From positions 1 to 49,735 of the forward strand of contig NZ_JAKSYJ010000156.1 in assembly GCF_022829365.1 (NCBI RefSeq): a stretch of 49,735 nt of DNA, given 5' to 3'. Position numbers and translations under genes: made by a program. Below, piece by piece: positions 15,287 through 25,540 of the stretch. Under the pieces are notes generated by a model. It saw nothing but the letters and a program-made list of their open reading frames with translations, did no database searches and was not told where the DNA came from. How positions within the stretch are numbered: position 1 is the stretch's first letter; every line of letters begins with the position of its first letter. This DNA comes from Methylobacterium sp. J-077. Its GTDB lineage: Bacteria; Pseudomonadota; Alphaproteobacteria; Rhizobiales; Beijerinckiaceae.

Positions 15287-18200
15287 GAACGACGCCCGCG
15301 ATCCGGTGCGCTTGGCGGCCCTCGACGATTACGGCATCCTCGACACGCAGGCGGAGCAGGGCTTCGACGACATCGTCCTGCTCGCCTCGCGGATCTGTGC
15401 GACGCCGGTCGCGCTGGTCAGCCTCGTCGCGGGCGACAGCCAATGGTTCAAGGCCCGGGTCGGGTTTGATCCGTGCCAGACCCCGCTATCGCAATCTGTC
15501 TGCGCGCATGCCCTGCGGCAGCCCGGCCTGTTGGTGATCCCGGACCTGACGCTCGACCCGCGCACCCGGGACAACGCCCTGGTCACCGGGGAGCCCCACC
15601 TGCGGTTCTATGCCGGCGCCCGCCTGGAGACGCCAGAGGGCGTCGCGCTAGGGACGCTGTGCGTGATCGACGGGAAGCCACGCCCCGAGGGACTGACGCC
15701 CGAACAGGCCGAGGCACTGAAGGCGCTGGCCCGCCAGGTCATGGCGCAGATGGAACTGCGCCGGTCGACGGCCGCCCGCGACGACGCGCTTCGAAACGTC
15801 CGGGAGGCGAACGCCCGGCATCGCCAGATCCTCGACAGCGCCGTCGACTACGCGATGGTGACCCTGGATCTCGACGGGCTGGTGACCGGCTGGAGCGCCG
15901 GGGCCGAGGCGATCCTCGGCTGGTCCGAGGCCGAGATGCGCGGCAAGCCGGCGCACGTCTTCTTCACCGAGGAGGACGTCGCCGCCGGCATCCCCGAGCG
16001 CGAGATGAGGGGCGCCCGCGAGGAAGGTCGCGGCAACGACGAGCGCTGGCACCGGCGTAAGGACGGCTCGCGGTTCTTCGCGCTCGGCGAGATGATGCCG
16101 CTGCACGCCGACGACGGCGGGCACGTCGGCTACCTCAAGATCCTGCGGGACCGGACCGGCCAGCGCTTGGCGGCAGAGGCGCTGCAGCGCCAGACGGACC
16201 TGCTCCGGACCGTCACCGATCACGTCAGCGAGGCGGTGTTCCAGCTCGACCTCCACGGGGTCGTCACCTTCGCCAATCTGACGGCGCATGCCCTGCTGGG
16301 CTGGGATGAGGGAACCCTGGTCGGACAGGACCTGCACGAGGCCGCCCATCACCACCATCCCGACGGTCGCCCGTTCCCGTCGTCGGAATGCGACTTCGTG
16401 CACGCCATCCGAAAGGGGGAGACCCTTCGCAGGCGCGACGGCACGTTCTTCCGCCGTGACGGAACGCCCATCGAGGTGGTCTGCTCGAACGCGCCCGTGT
16501 TCGGGGGCGGCCAGCTCGTGGGGGCCGTGCTCACGGTCTCCGACGTCACCGACCGCCGGCAGGACGAACGTCGCCTCCGGGAGATGAACGCCGAACTGGA
16601 GCGCCGCGTCGCCGAGCGGCACGCCGCCGAGGCGCGTCAGCGCTTCCTGCTCGACCTGACCGACACGCTGCGCGATCAGGGCGGCCCGCGCGGTCGGATG
16701 CAGGCGGCGGTGGACGCCCTCGGGCGCTACCTCGGGGTCAGCCGTGTCGGATACGGCTTCGTCGAGGAGGACGGCGTGTCCGTCGCCCTCGGCACCGAGT
16801 ACGTCGACGGCGTGGCGACGCTGGCCGGCACCTACCCCCTCGACGCGTTCGGTCCCGGCAACATCGCCAACCTCAGGAAGGGGCGGACGTCGGTCTACGC
16901 GGACGTCGAGGCCGATCCGGACACCGCCGGCCTGGGGATGGGCGCCTTCGGCATCGCCGCCATCGTCGCCGTCCCCCAGGTCCACGAGGGACGCCTTCGC
17001 TCGGTCGTGTACGTCAACCACCGCGAGCCGCGGGACTGGACGTCCGACGAGGTCTCGCTGGTCGGCGAGGTCTCGGCCCGGATCTGGGACGCGGTCGAGC
17101 GCGTGCGGGCGCAGGGTGCGCTGCGGGCGTTAAACGAGACGCTGGCGGCCCAGGTCGCAGAGCGCACCAAGGAGCGCGACCGGATCTGGCAGGTGAGCCA
17201 GGACATGCTCGGGGTCGCCGACGCGGACGGCGTCTGGGTCAGCATCAACCCGGCCTGGCGGCGCATCCTGGGGTGGGAGGCCCACGAGATCATCGGGAAG
17301 ACCTCGGAGTGGCTCGAACACCCCGACGACCGGGAAAAGACCCGGGCCGAGGTCGCCCGCCTCGCCGCCGGTGGCCTGACGCTCGCCTTCGAGAACCGGT
17401 TCCGCGCACGCGACGGCGGCTACCGAACGCTGTCCTGGACGGCCGTCCCGGTCGAGGGTCTCCTCTATTGCGTCTCCCGCGACGTCACGCTGGAGAAGGA
17501 GCGCGCCGCCAGCCTGCTCCAGGCCGAGGAGGCCCTGCGGCAATCGCAGAAGCTGGAGGCCGTCGGTCAGCTGACCGGGGGCGTCGCGCACGACTTCAAC
17601 AACCTGCTGACCGTGATCAAGTCGTCGACCGACCTGCTCAAGCGCCCGGACCTCTCCGAGGAACGGCGGGGGCGGTACATCGGCGCGATCTCCGACACGG
17701 TCGACAGGGCCGCCAAGCTGACGGGCCAGCTCCTGGCCTTCGCACGGCGGCAGGCGTTGCGGCCGGAGGTGTTCGACGCCGGTCGGAGCGTGAGGACCAT
17801 CGGCGAGATGGTCGGCACGCTCACCGGCGCCCGGATCGCGGTGTCGATCAACGTCGGCGACGAGCCGTGCCACATCCGCGCCGACCCGAGCCAGTTCGAC
17901 ACGGCGCTGGTGAACATGGCGGTCAACGCACGCGACGCGATGGACGGCGAGGGTCGGCTCGACATCGCGGTCGAGGCCGTGGGCGTCGTGCCGGCGATGC
18001 GGTCCCATCCCGCGCAGGTCGGCGACTTCGTCCGGATCGCGCTGTCGGACACGGGATCCGGCATCCCTGCCGACGCCATCGACCGGATCTTCGAGCCGTT
18101 CTTCACGACCAAGGGCGTCGGGCAGGGCACGGGATTGGGCCTCTCCCAGGTCTTCGGCTTCGCCAAGCAATCGGGGGGCGAGGTCCTCGTCGAGAGCGAG

Positions 18201-18620
18201 GTCGGGCGCGGCACCACGTTCGCGCTCCACCTCCCGCGGGCGGACGCGGGCGCCGTCGAGGGAGAGGCGGCGGCACAGGTCGATGCCGTGGTCGACGGGC
18301 GCGGCACCTTCGTGCTGGTGGTCGAGGATAACCGGGGGGTCGGCACGTTCTCGACCCAGACCCTCCAGGAACCCGGGTACGGCACGCACAGGGTCACGAA
18401 CGCCGACGAGGCGCTGACGACCCTGGCCGAAAGTTCCTCCCGCTACGACGTGGTTTTCTCGGACGTGGTCATGCCGGGCAAGAACGGGGTCGAGCTCGGC
18501 CGCGAGGTCCGTCGGCTGTACCCCGGCCTGCCGGTGGTGCTCACCAGCGGCTACAGCCACGTCCTCGCGCAGGAGAACGACCACGGTTTCGAGCTCCTGC
18601 AGAAGCCATACTCAGTCTAG
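15273..18620 (+). CDS. Hybrid histidine kinase, truncated in its receiver
   Basis: Cytoplasmic sensor kinase of 1115 aa with the order GAF (20-165), PAS (175-300), PAS (305-430), GAF (452-610), PAS (634-745), HisKA with phospho-His773 in GGVAHDFNN, HATPase (866-986, with TTKGVGQGTGLGLS) and receiver (from about 1011, VVEDN, Asp in VFSDVVMPG). No membrane helix is seen. The frame ends at a TAG (18618-18620) right after QKPYSV; the following codons continue the receiver's last helix (ALSRILRR) to a TAG at 18684, so a GAG-to-TAG change seems to have shortened it. The GTG start with GAGG upstream overlaps parD by 14 bp; an ATG at 15219 is also possible. Confidence 0.85.
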   Translation: MTEPENDARDPVRLAALDDYGILDTQAEQGFDDIVLLASRICATPVALVSLVAGDSQWFKARVGFDPCQTPLSQSVCAHALRQPGLLVIPDLTLDPRTRDNALVTGEPHLRFYAGARLETPEGVALGTLCVIDGKPRPEGLTPEQAEALKALARQVMAQMELRRSTAARDDALRNVREANARHRQILDSAVDYAMVTLDLDGLVTGWSAGAEAILGWSEAEMRGKPAHVFFTEEDVAAGIPEREMRGAREEGRGNDERWHRRKDGSRFFALGEMMPLHADDGGHVGYLKILRDRTGQRLAAEALQRQTDLLRTVTDHVSEAVFQLDLHGVVTFANLTAHALLGWDEGTLVGQDLHEAAHHHHPDGRPFPSSECDFVHAIRKGETLRRRDGTFFRRDGTPIEVVCSNAPVFGGGQLVGAVLTVSDVTDRRQDERRLREMNAELERRVAERHAAEARQRFLLDLTDTLRDQGGPRGRMQAAVDALGRYLGVSRVGYGFVEEDGVSVALGTEYVDGVATLAGTYPLDAFGPGNIANLRKGRTSVYADVEADPDTAGLGMGAFGIAAIVAVPQVHEGRLRSVVYVNHREPRDWTSDEVSLVGEVSARIWDAVERVRAQGALRALNETLAAQVAERTKERDRIWQVSQDMLGVADADGVWVSINPAWRRILGWEAHEIIGKTSEWLEHPDDREKTRAEVARLAAGGLTLAFENRFRARDGGYRTLSWTAVPVEGLLYCVSRDVTLEKERAASLLQAEEALRQSQKLEAVGQLTGGVAHDFNNLLTVIKSSTDLLKRPDLSEERRGRYIGAISDTVDRAAKLTGQLLAFARRQALRPEVFDAGRSVRTIGEMVGTLTGARIAVSINVGDEPCHIRADPSQFDTALVNMAVNARDAMDGEGRLDIAVEAVGVVPAMRSHPAQVGDFVRIALSDTGSGIPADAIDRIFEPFFTTKGVGQGTGLGLSQVFGFAKQSGGEVLVESEVGRGTTFALHLPRADAGAVEGEAAAQVDAVVDGRGTFVLVVEDNRGVGTFSTQTLQEPGYGTHRVTNADEALTTLAESSSRYDVVFSDVVMPGKNGVELGREVRRLYPGLPVVLTSGYSHVLAQENDHGFELLQKPYSV

Positions 18621-18790
18621 GCCCTGTCGCGCATCCTGCGCCGGGCCGCCTCCAAGCCCCGCCGCCGCAGGGAGGCGGTGGAATAGGACGGCGCCGGATC
18701 CTGGACCTCATCGATCCGTCGGCTTCGACGACGCCACGGACGATCCGCCGTCGCCTATCCGAGGCCTGTTTCGAAAGGCGAATGCCTGGG

Positions 18791-21229
18791 TCAGGCGCCG
18801 AGCAGACCCTTGCGCCGACGCCAGGTCCCAACCTTGCGCAGGATGCGGGAAAGTTCCTCGACGGAATACGGCTTGTGGAGGAGTTCGAATCCGTAGGTGC
18901 CGTTCTTGGCCAACACGTGGCTGTAGCCCGAGGTCAGCACCACCGGCAGGTCATGGTGGCGCCGGCGGATCTCGTGGCCGAGGTCGATCCCGTTCATGCC
19001 CGGCATGACCACGTCCGAGAACACCACGTCGAAGCGGCCCGCGTCCCTCGCAAGCTCGGCAAGCGCCTGGTCGGCGTTCTCGGCCCAGACCGTGACGTAG
19101 CCGAGCTCGGCCAAGGACTGGGTGGCGAAGGCACCGACGTCGACGTTGTCCTCGACCACCAGGACGCAGGTGCCGTGACCGTCGACGAGCGGCTCCGGCT
19201 CGGCATCCTCGGCGGTGGACGTCTCCGGGTCGGGCACGCGGGGCAGGTACAGGGTGAAGGTGGTTCCGCGTCCGACCTCGCTCTCGACCGCGACGTCCCC
19301 ACCCGATTGCTTGGCGAAGCCAAACACTTGGCTGAGGCCCAGGCCCGTGCCGTGCCCGACGCCCTTCGTCGTGAAGAAAGGCTCGAAGATCCGCTCGATG
19401 TCGCACTCCGCGATACCGACTCCCGTGTCGGTGATGGCGACCGCCACGAAGGCGCCCGCCACGGGGTCGTGCCCGCGGAGGCCCGGGATTTCCGCGACCT
19501 CCGACATCTCGATGGCCAGGCAGCCTTCGCCGCCCATCGCGTCGCGGGCGTTGATCACCATGTTGACGACCGCCGTGTCGAACTGGCTCGGGTCGGCGTT
19601 CACGAAGCCGGCGGCATTCGACACGCGGACGTCGACGGCGATGCGCGAGCCGGTGAGCGTTCCCACCATGTCGCCGACCGAGGTGAGGCTCTGCCCGACC
19701 TCGAACACTTCCGGCTTGAGCGCCTGCCGGCGGGCGAAGGCCAGCAACTGCCCCGTCAGCTTCGCTGCCCGCTCGACCGTGTCCGAGATCGCGCCGACGT
19801 AACGGAGCCGGCGCGCGTCCGGCAGGTCGGGTCGCTTAAGCAGGTCGGTCGAGGACTTGATCACGGTCAGCAGGTTGTTGAAATCATGCGCGACGCCGCC
19901 GGTGAGCTGTCCGATGGCCTCCATTTTTTGGGCTTGGCGCAACGAATCCTCTGCGACCTTGAGCGCCTCCGAACGCTCCCGCTCGACCGTGAAATCCCGG
20001 CCGACGGCATTGATCACCCCGGCATCCGGCCGGGTTGACCAGGAGATCCAGCGGTAGCCGCCGTCCTTGTGTCGGTAGCGGTTGTCGAAGCGCGCGAGCG
20101 ACTGTCCCTCGGAGGACGATTGCGCCCCCTCGATGGTATGCTCGACGTCGTCGGGATGAATCAGCTCGAACAGGTTGCGTCCGACGAGCTCTTCCTCCGA
20201 CCATCCGAGCACGCTCGTCCAGGCCGGGTTCACGGCGACGATGGTCCCGTCGAAGCCGCAGCGGAGCATGATGTCGGAGGAGAGCTGCCACAGGGAATTG
20301 CGGTCCGACGTCCGTTCCGCGACCCGCCGTTCGAGGGTCTCGTTGGTCTCCCGCAGCAGGCGCTCCACCTGCTTGCGGTCGGTAACGTCGAGGACGAAGA
20401 CGTAGAAGCCGTCGACGAGGCCGTCCTCCGCCCGACGCGGGAGGTAGCGGATATCGGCGATGCGGGGACGCCCGTCTCGATGCGGCCAGTCGAGTTCGAG
20501 CCGTACTTGATCCCCTGCCAAGGCGGCCTCGAAGGCGGCCCGGCGCGCCGCGAGGCCCTCGTTGTCCAGAAGGTCGCTGACATGGCACCCGACCACGTCC
20601 TCGGGGCGCCTGTAGAACCAGTCCTCGTAGGCCCTGTTCGCGAACCGGTAGGTGAGGTCTCGGTCGATGAAGGCGATCAGTAGCGGCAAGGTGTCTGTGA
20701 CGAGCAGGAGCTCCGCCTCGCGGGCGCGCAGGGCGCGTTCGGACAGCACGCGTTGCGTGGTCTCGTTGCTGACGCAGAACAACCCCACGACCGCGCCGCC
20801 CTCGTCGAACAGCGGCGAGTACGAGAACGACCACCAGGTTTGTTCCTCGACCCCGTGCCGGGCCATGGTCAGGGGCAGGTCGTCGTATCGGCTCGCGGAG
20901 CCGGTCAACGCCAGCTCGACCATCGGCCGGACCTGCTCCCAGACGTCCGACCAGAGTTCGCGCATCGGTGCGCCCAGGGCATGCGAAAGCCTCGGTCCGA
21001 GGATCGGACGGTAGGTGTCGTTGAACAGGAACGCGAGGTCCGGCCCCCATGCCAGGAACATGCTCTCGGGGGAGCCCAGGATCAGGTTGACCGCCACCTT
21101 CAGCGCGGCAGGCCATCCCGACGGCGACCCCAGGGCGGTGCGCTCCCAATCGTGGGCCCGCATGAGGGCGCCGGTCTCGCCGCCGTTGCGCGGGAAGGCA
21201 TAGGTCCGTGACGTCGGTTCAGCGAGCAT
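18791..21229 (-). CDS. PAS hybrid histidine kinase
   Basis: Sensor kinase of 812 aa with three PAS-type modules (about 45-160, 170-290, 315-435), HisKA with His448 in GGVAHDFNN, HATPase (about 540-665, with TKGVGHGTGLGLS) and an intact C-terminal receiver (VVEDN, FSDVVMPG, KPYSVEELSRILRK). No transmembrane segment is visible, so the input is probably cytoplasmic. Its HisKA-HATPase-receiver part is closely similar, also at nucleotide level, to the kinase encoded at 15273-18620, which converges on it, so together they form a long imperfect inverted repeat. The ligand is unknown. It is separated by 78 bp from the HWE kinase gene upstream. Confidence 0.87.
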   Translation of the reverse strand: MLAEPTSRTYAFPRNGGETGALMRAHDWERTALGSPSGWPAALKVAVNLILGSPESMFLAWGPDLAFLFNDTYRPILGPRLSHALGAPMRELWSDVWEQVRPMVELALTGSASRYDDLPLTMARHGVEEQTWWSFSYSPLFDEGGAVVGLFCVSNETTQRVLSERALRAREAELLLVTDTLPLLIAFIDRDLTYRFANRAYEDWFYRRPEDVVGCHVSDLLDNEGLAARRAAFEAALAGDQVRLELDWPHRDGRPRIADIRYLPRRAEDGLVDGFYVFVLDVTDRKQVERLLRETNETLERRVAERTSDRNSLWQLSSDIMLRCGFDGTIVAVNPAWTSVLGWSEEELVGRNLFELIHPDDVEHTIEGAQSSSEGQSLARFDNRYRHKDGGYRWISWSTRPDAGVINAVGRDFTVERERSEALKVAEDSLRQAQKMEAIGQLTGGVAHDFNNLLTVIKSSTDLLKRPDLPDARRLRYVGAISDTVERAAKLTGQLLAFARRQALKPEVFEVGQSLTSVGDMVGTLTGSRIAVDVRVSNAAGFVNADPSQFDTAVVNMVINARDAMGGEGCLAIEMSEVAEIPGLRGHDPVAGAFVAVAITDTGVGIAECDIERIFEPFFTTKGVGHGTGLGLSQVFGFAKQSGGDVAVESEVGRGTTFTLYLPRVPDPETSTAEDAEPEPLVDGHGTCVLVVEDNVDVGAFATQSLAELGYVTVWAENADQALAELARDAGRFDVVFSDVVMPGMNGIDLGHEIRRRHHDLPVVLTSGYSHVLAKNGTYGFELLHKPYSVEELSRILRKVGTWRRRKGLLGA

Positions 21230-21307
21230 GCGGAAGGGTTCTTGGCCGTCCTGGAAATTGGGGCCGGAGCGACAACCGCGGGACGCGTCCCGTGTTGCGG
21301 CGCGGCC

Positions 21308-24300
21308 TCACAGGACATCCTGGAAGTTACGAAGTGGTGCCTCGACAACACAGCACACCCCCTCGGACGGGTACGTCAGCGCAATCCGGCCGTCGACCGC
21401 GCCGACGAGGCCGCGCTCGATCAGGCGGGACCCGAACCCTTTTCGCGATGGTGGCACCACCGCTGGCCCGCCGCGTTCGCGCCAGGATATTGTAAGCAGC
21501 GGTCCCGAACCTTCCTCGCGCAGCGTCCAGTCGATCTCGACGCGGCCTTCCGGCGTCGAGAGGGCACCGTACTTGGCGGCGTTGGTGGCGAGCTCGTGCG
21601 TCATCAGCGCGAGGGCGAGCGCGGCCTTGCCGCCGATCTCCACCGACGGCCCCCGGTAGCGAACGCGGTCCGAGCCGTCGTCCTGCAAGCCGACCCCGCC
21701 GCGGATGACCGGCTCGATGGGGGCGTGCTCGGCGGCGCCGCCCAGCAGGAGATCGTGCGCCTTGCCCAGGGTGATCAGGCGGTCGGCGAGGACCTCCTTG
21801 GCGACCTCGATGTCGGTGGCCCCGCGCAGGGTGTTCGAGGCGATGGCCTGTACCATCGCCAGGAGGTTCTTCATCCGGTGACTGAGCTCGGAGCTCAGCA
21901 ACTCACGCTGCTCCTCGGCCCGCCGCCGCGCGTCGATGTCGGAGATGGCCGCGACCACCCCGTTGACGGTCCCGGCCGCGTCCCGGACCGGCGTGGCGAC
22001 GATCTGCGACCACACGCGGCTGCCGTCCGGACGCTCGAACTCGACCTCTAGCTCGGAGCGGTCCAGCCCCTCGCGGATGACCCGTGCGACCGGGAACTCG
22101 GTCGGCCCGACCCGGCGCCCGTCGGCATGGTAGGCAACCCACTCGCCGTAGCTCTCGACGTCCTTCGATTCGATGGTCGGCCGGCCGATCACCGTCTCCA
22201 TGAAGGCGTTGCCGCCGACCACGCGGCCCGAGGGCGCCTCGGCGAACAGGATGCCCACCGGCACGGTCGCCAGGATCGAGCGCTGGCTCGCCTCGCTCGC
22301 CCGGAGCGCGTCCTCGGTGCGCTTGCGCGCGGTGATGTCGTTGAACAGGACCGCGACCTGGCGCGATCCCGGCTCGCCGAAGGGATAGGCGTAGACCTCG
22401 AACCAGCGGTCGCCGAGCGCGTTCGCGACGTGTTCGAACCGCTCCGGCGCGCCGCCGCGGGCGATGCGATCGTAGATCTCGAACCAATGCTCCTCGTGGC
22501 CGTCGGCGAGACCCCGCATCCATTGGCCGAGGACGCCCTTGAGTCCCGACTGGCGCTCGAACGCCGGGTTCACCTCCAGGAAGCGGTAGTCGAGCGGACG
22601 CTCGGTCGCGTCGAGCTTGACCTCGATGACGCAGAAGCCCGCGTCGATGCTCTCGTACAGGTCGCGGTAGCGGGTCTCGCTGGCAAGCAGCGCCTCCTCG
22701 GCCTTTCGGTTCGCGGTGACGTCGCGTGAGACCGCCAGCAGCTTGGTGACTGTCCCGCTGCCGTCGCGGATCGGCGTAACCTGGACGTCCCACCACTTCG
22801 GGGTGCCCTTCATCGTACAGGCCGGCCCGGTGAAGCGCCCGACGCCGCCCGCCGAGGCGGCATCGACGGCCGCCCGGGCCTCGGCCTTGCCGGCCGCGTC
22901 CCAGAACCCGGTCCAGTCCGCCCCGGCGATGCCATCGAAGTCGTCGACCTCCATGACCGTCCGGCCGCCCTCGCTCATGAATTCGAGCCGGGCGTCGAGA
23001 TCGAGCACCTTGATGCAGTCGGCGGAGGAATCGAGCACGCTGCGCAGGAAGCCCTCGCTCTCCTGCAGCCGGGCGGCGGCATCGCGCTGCTCTGTGCGGT
23101 CGCGCAGGATCTTGAGGAAGCCGATGGCGGCGCCGGCGTCGTCGCGCAGGGTCATCATCTCTCCGTTGGCCCAGAACCGCGTGCCGTCCTTGCGGATGTG
23201 CCAGCGCTCATCGACGCCGCGCCCGTGGTCGAGCGCGGCCCGCATCTCCTTTTCGGCGATGCCGTTCGCCCGGTCCTCGGGGGTGAAGAACACGTCGGCC
23301 GGCCGCTTGACCATCTCCGCCGGCGACCACCCGAGGATGCGGGTGGCGCCCTCGTTCCAGTCGTCGACGCGCCCGTCGAGGCCCATCACGATGATCGCGT
23401 AGTCGATGGCGCTGTTGAACACCGCCTCGTAGCGGTCCTCGGTAGCCTTGGCCCTGCGCCGGGCCTCGGCCTCGCCGACCCGATAGAGCCCGGCGGCGAC
23501 GGAGCCGGCGAATAATCCCGCGACCTCGACGTCGCGCTGCGAGAAGGCGCCGATCAGGCTGGACTGGAGTTTGAGGACGCCGATGCCCTCGCCGTCGCGT
23601 GTGATCGGGACCACGACGCATGACCGCAAACCGAGATCCTCGATCAGGTCGCGCTTCACGTCGGGGTCGTCGAGGACGTCAGATACCGCCCGCGCCCGTC
23701 CCGAGAGCAGGCACGCCCCCGCCAGGCTGCCGTGGAGCGGAAGGCGTAGGCCGGCATGGCGGGCGAGGTTGCCGGCCGCGCGTCGGTAGACGAGCTCGTC
23801 GCCCTCGCGCATCTCGACGACGCCGCCCTCGGCCTGCGGCAGCGCCTGAAGTGCCCCGCCCACGACCGCGTCGAGCACGTCGTCGAACCGTCCGCTCGAT
23901 CCCATGACGGTGGCCTGGGCTTCGAGCAGGGCCTCGTGCTGGGTTATCGCCGCGCGTTGAGCGGCGAGCAGGCCGTCGCGCTCGACGAGCGACCGCCGCA
24001 GTTCCAGTTGCGCCATGACCTGGCGGGCAAGGGCCCGGAGGGCGTCGGCCTGGTCCGTGGTCAAGCCGTCGGGGCGCGGCTCGACATCGATCACGCATAG
24101 GGAGCCGATGCACACGCCGTCGGCGGCCTGCAACGGGGCGCCGGCGTAGAACCGGATGAACGGGTCGCCGGTGACCAGCGGATTGTCCCGGGTGCGAGGG
24201 TCCTGCCTCAGGTCGGGGACGACGAGGAGGTCGGATTGCCCGAGGACGTGCGCGCAAACCGATTTGTCGAGCGTGGTCTCACAGGGTTCGAACCCGGAGC

Positions 24301-24493
24301 GGGCCTTGAACCATTGCCGGTCGCCGGCGACGAGGCTCACCAGCGCCACGGGCGTGCCGCAGGCGTTCCGGGCCAGGGCGACGATGTCGTCGAAACCCTT
24401 CTCGGGCGGGGTGTCGAGGATGCCGTAGGCGTCGAGCGCCGCCAGCCTGGACGGGAGGGAGACCTCGAACGGGATGGCGGTTTGGGCGGTCAT
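21308..24493 (-). CDS. HWE-family histidine kinase with GAF and PAS domains
   Basis: Large cytoplasmic sensor of 1061 aa. Two GAF domains (10-165 and 195-350) are followed by four PAS modules (about 352-475, 480-600, 605-730, 735-860) and an HWE kinase core with phospho-His872 in ELSHRMKNLLAM and an ATPase region with MTHELATNAAKYGALS. It has no receiver, so it must phosphorylate a separate regulator; the single-domain receiver at 14611 is one candidate (inference). The first GAF and first PAS closely resemble those of the kinase at 15273. The ATG at 24493 overlaps the stop of the Crp/Fnr gene by 4 nt (ATGA), so the two are co-translated. Confidence 0.87.
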   Translation of the reverse strand: MTAQTAIPFEVSLPSRLAALDAYGILDTPPEKGFDDIVALARNACGTPVALVSLVAGDRQWFKARSGFEPCETTLDKSVCAHVLGQSDLLVVPDLRQDPRTRDNPLVTGDPFIRFYAGAPLQAADGVCIGSLCVIDVEPRPDGLTTDQADALRALARQVMAQLELRRSLVERDGLLAAQRAAITQHEALLEAQATVMGSSGRFDDVLDAVVGGALQALPQAEGGVVEMREGDELVYRRAAGNLARHAGLRLPLHGSLAGACLLSGRARAVSDVLDDPDVKRDLIEDLGLRSCVVVPITRDGEGIGVLKLQSSLIGAFSQRDVEVAGLFAGSVAAGLYRVGEAEARRRAKATEDRYEAVFNSAIDYAIIVMGLDGRVDDWNEGATRILGWSPAEMVKRPADVFFTPEDRANGIAEKEMRAALDHGRGVDERWHIRKDGTRFWANGEMMTLRDDAGAAIGFLKILRDRTEQRDAAARLQESEGFLRSVLDSSADCIKVLDLDARLEFMSEGGRTVMEVDDFDGIAGADWTGFWDAAGKAEARAAVDAASAGGVGRFTGPACTMKGTPKWWDVQVTPIRDGSGTVTKLLAVSRDVTANRKAEEALLASETRYRDLYESIDAGFCVIEVKLDATERPLDYRFLEVNPAFERQSGLKGVLGQWMRGLADGHEEHWFEIYDRIARGGAPERFEHVANALGDRWFEVYAYPFGEPGSRQVAVLFNDITARKRTEDALRASEASQRSILATVPVGILFAEAPSGRVVGGNAFMETVIGRPTIESKDVESYGEWVAYHADGRRVGPTEFPVARVIREGLDRSELEVEFERPDGSRVWSQIVATPVRDAAGTVNGVVAAISDIDARRRAEEQRELLSSELSHRMKNLLAMVQAIASNTLRGATDIEVAKEVLADRLITLGKAHDLLLGGAAEHAPIEPVIRGGVGLQDDGSDRVRYRGPSVEIGGKAALALALMTHELATNAAKYGALSTPEGRVEIDWTLREEGSGPLLTISWRERGGPAVVPPSRKGFGSRLIERGLVGAVDGRIALTYPSEGVCCVVEAPLRNFQDVL

Positions 24494-25314
24494 CGGCCGG
24501 CCTCCCGGAGCTCGGGAAGGATGGCTTCGGGCCGGGGCGGCGGTGGCGTTCCGGGCTCCGTCGCCTCGACGGCGACGATCCCGCCCTCCGGCGCGTAGAT
24601 CGCCCCGAGCACGGTGCGGAAGTGCCGTTGCACCCGGGCGTGGCAGTCGCAGCAGGCCGCTTCCGTCCGCGCCCGGTCGAGCATGTGGATGCGGCCGCGC
24701 CCGACATGGATCAGGCCCTGGTCCTGGAGCCTGGTCAGCACCGTGGTGACGTAGGTCCGACCGATGCCGAGCATCCCGGCGAGCACGACCTGGGTGACCG
24801 GCAGGGCGTCGGTGCCGACCCGGTCCTGCAGGCCGAGCAGCCAGCGCAGGACCCGCTGCTCGATGGGGTGGGCCGCGTTGCAGGCCACCGACTGCAGCAC
24901 CTGCGCGAGCAGGCAGTCGGCGAAGCGCACGAACAGGTCATTCAGCGTCGGGGAGGCACGCTTGGCCTCGCGCAGCCGGTCCGCCTCCATGCGCAGGACT
25001 GCGCCCCCGACCTGGATCACGCATTGGGTGAAGGCGGGCAGGTAGCCGTGGCTGACGACGCCGCCCATCGCGCCCTCGCGACCGACCGTCGCCGTCTCGA
25101 TGGTACGGTCGCCGCCCATCGGCACCAGCAGGGTGGCGACGGTCCGGTCGAGGGGAAAGGTGACGTGCGCGACGTCCTCGCCGACGCGGAACAGCACGTC
25201 ACCCCGGGCATGCTCCCGTCGGACGAGATGCGGCGCGAGAAGGGCCACGTCGGGCGCCGCGAGCGCGGCGAGGAGCAGGTTGCCCGCGAACGGGTGACCG
25301 GGGTCGCTGGACAT
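24490..25314 (-). CDS. Crp/Fnr-family transcription regulator
   Basis: DNA-binding regulator of 274 aa. A cyclic-nucleotide-binding-type beta-barrel (about 20-135, with GDVLFRVGED) leads to a dimer helix and a Crp-type winged helix (about 150-225, LPVTQVVLAGMLGIGRTYVTTVLTRLQDQGLI). The barrel lacks a convincing cNMP phosphate pocket, so the signal may differ. Downstream of the HTH are paired cysteines (ACCDC) and a proline-rich tail of uncertain role. It begins the two-gene operon with the HWE kinase, which suggests that the kinase and regulator respond to linked signals. Confidence 0.82.
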   Translation of the reverse strand: MSSDPGHPFAGNLLLAALAAPDVALLAPHLVRREHARGDVLFRVGEDVAHVTFPLDRTVATLLVPMGGDRTIETATVGREGAMGGVVSHGYLPAFTQCVIQVGGAVLRMEADRLREAKRASPTLNDLFVRFADCLLAQVLQSVACNAAHPIEQRVLRWLLGLQDRVGTDALPVTQVVLAGMLGIGRTYVTTVLTRLQDQGLIHVGRGRIHMLDRARTEAACCDCHARVQRHFRTVLGAIYAPEGGIVAVEATEPGTPPPPRPEAILPELREAGR

Positions 25315-25540
25315 GGGAGGGGAAATCCAGCCGACGGCGGGTCGTCGACGGGGCTATCCCTGCCATGGGTTTCCTACGCCCACAATCCTACAATTGGCAG
25401 GTGGCGACACGATCACGTCAGGATGCTAGGGATACGTCCCCTCCGCGGACCACGGAGGCGGCGGGCAAGGACATCGGAACCCTCGGCGGGAGCGGGGCTT
25501 GCCTATCGACGCCGGCGTCCGACCGGCAACGAGGAACGCC

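Noticed and set aside
25476..25501. GGAAC 17 nt before CTTG upstream of the 69-aa gene (and a similar GGAAC at 13862)
   Set aside because: The downstream element does not match CGTT, so I do not call general-stress promoters here.
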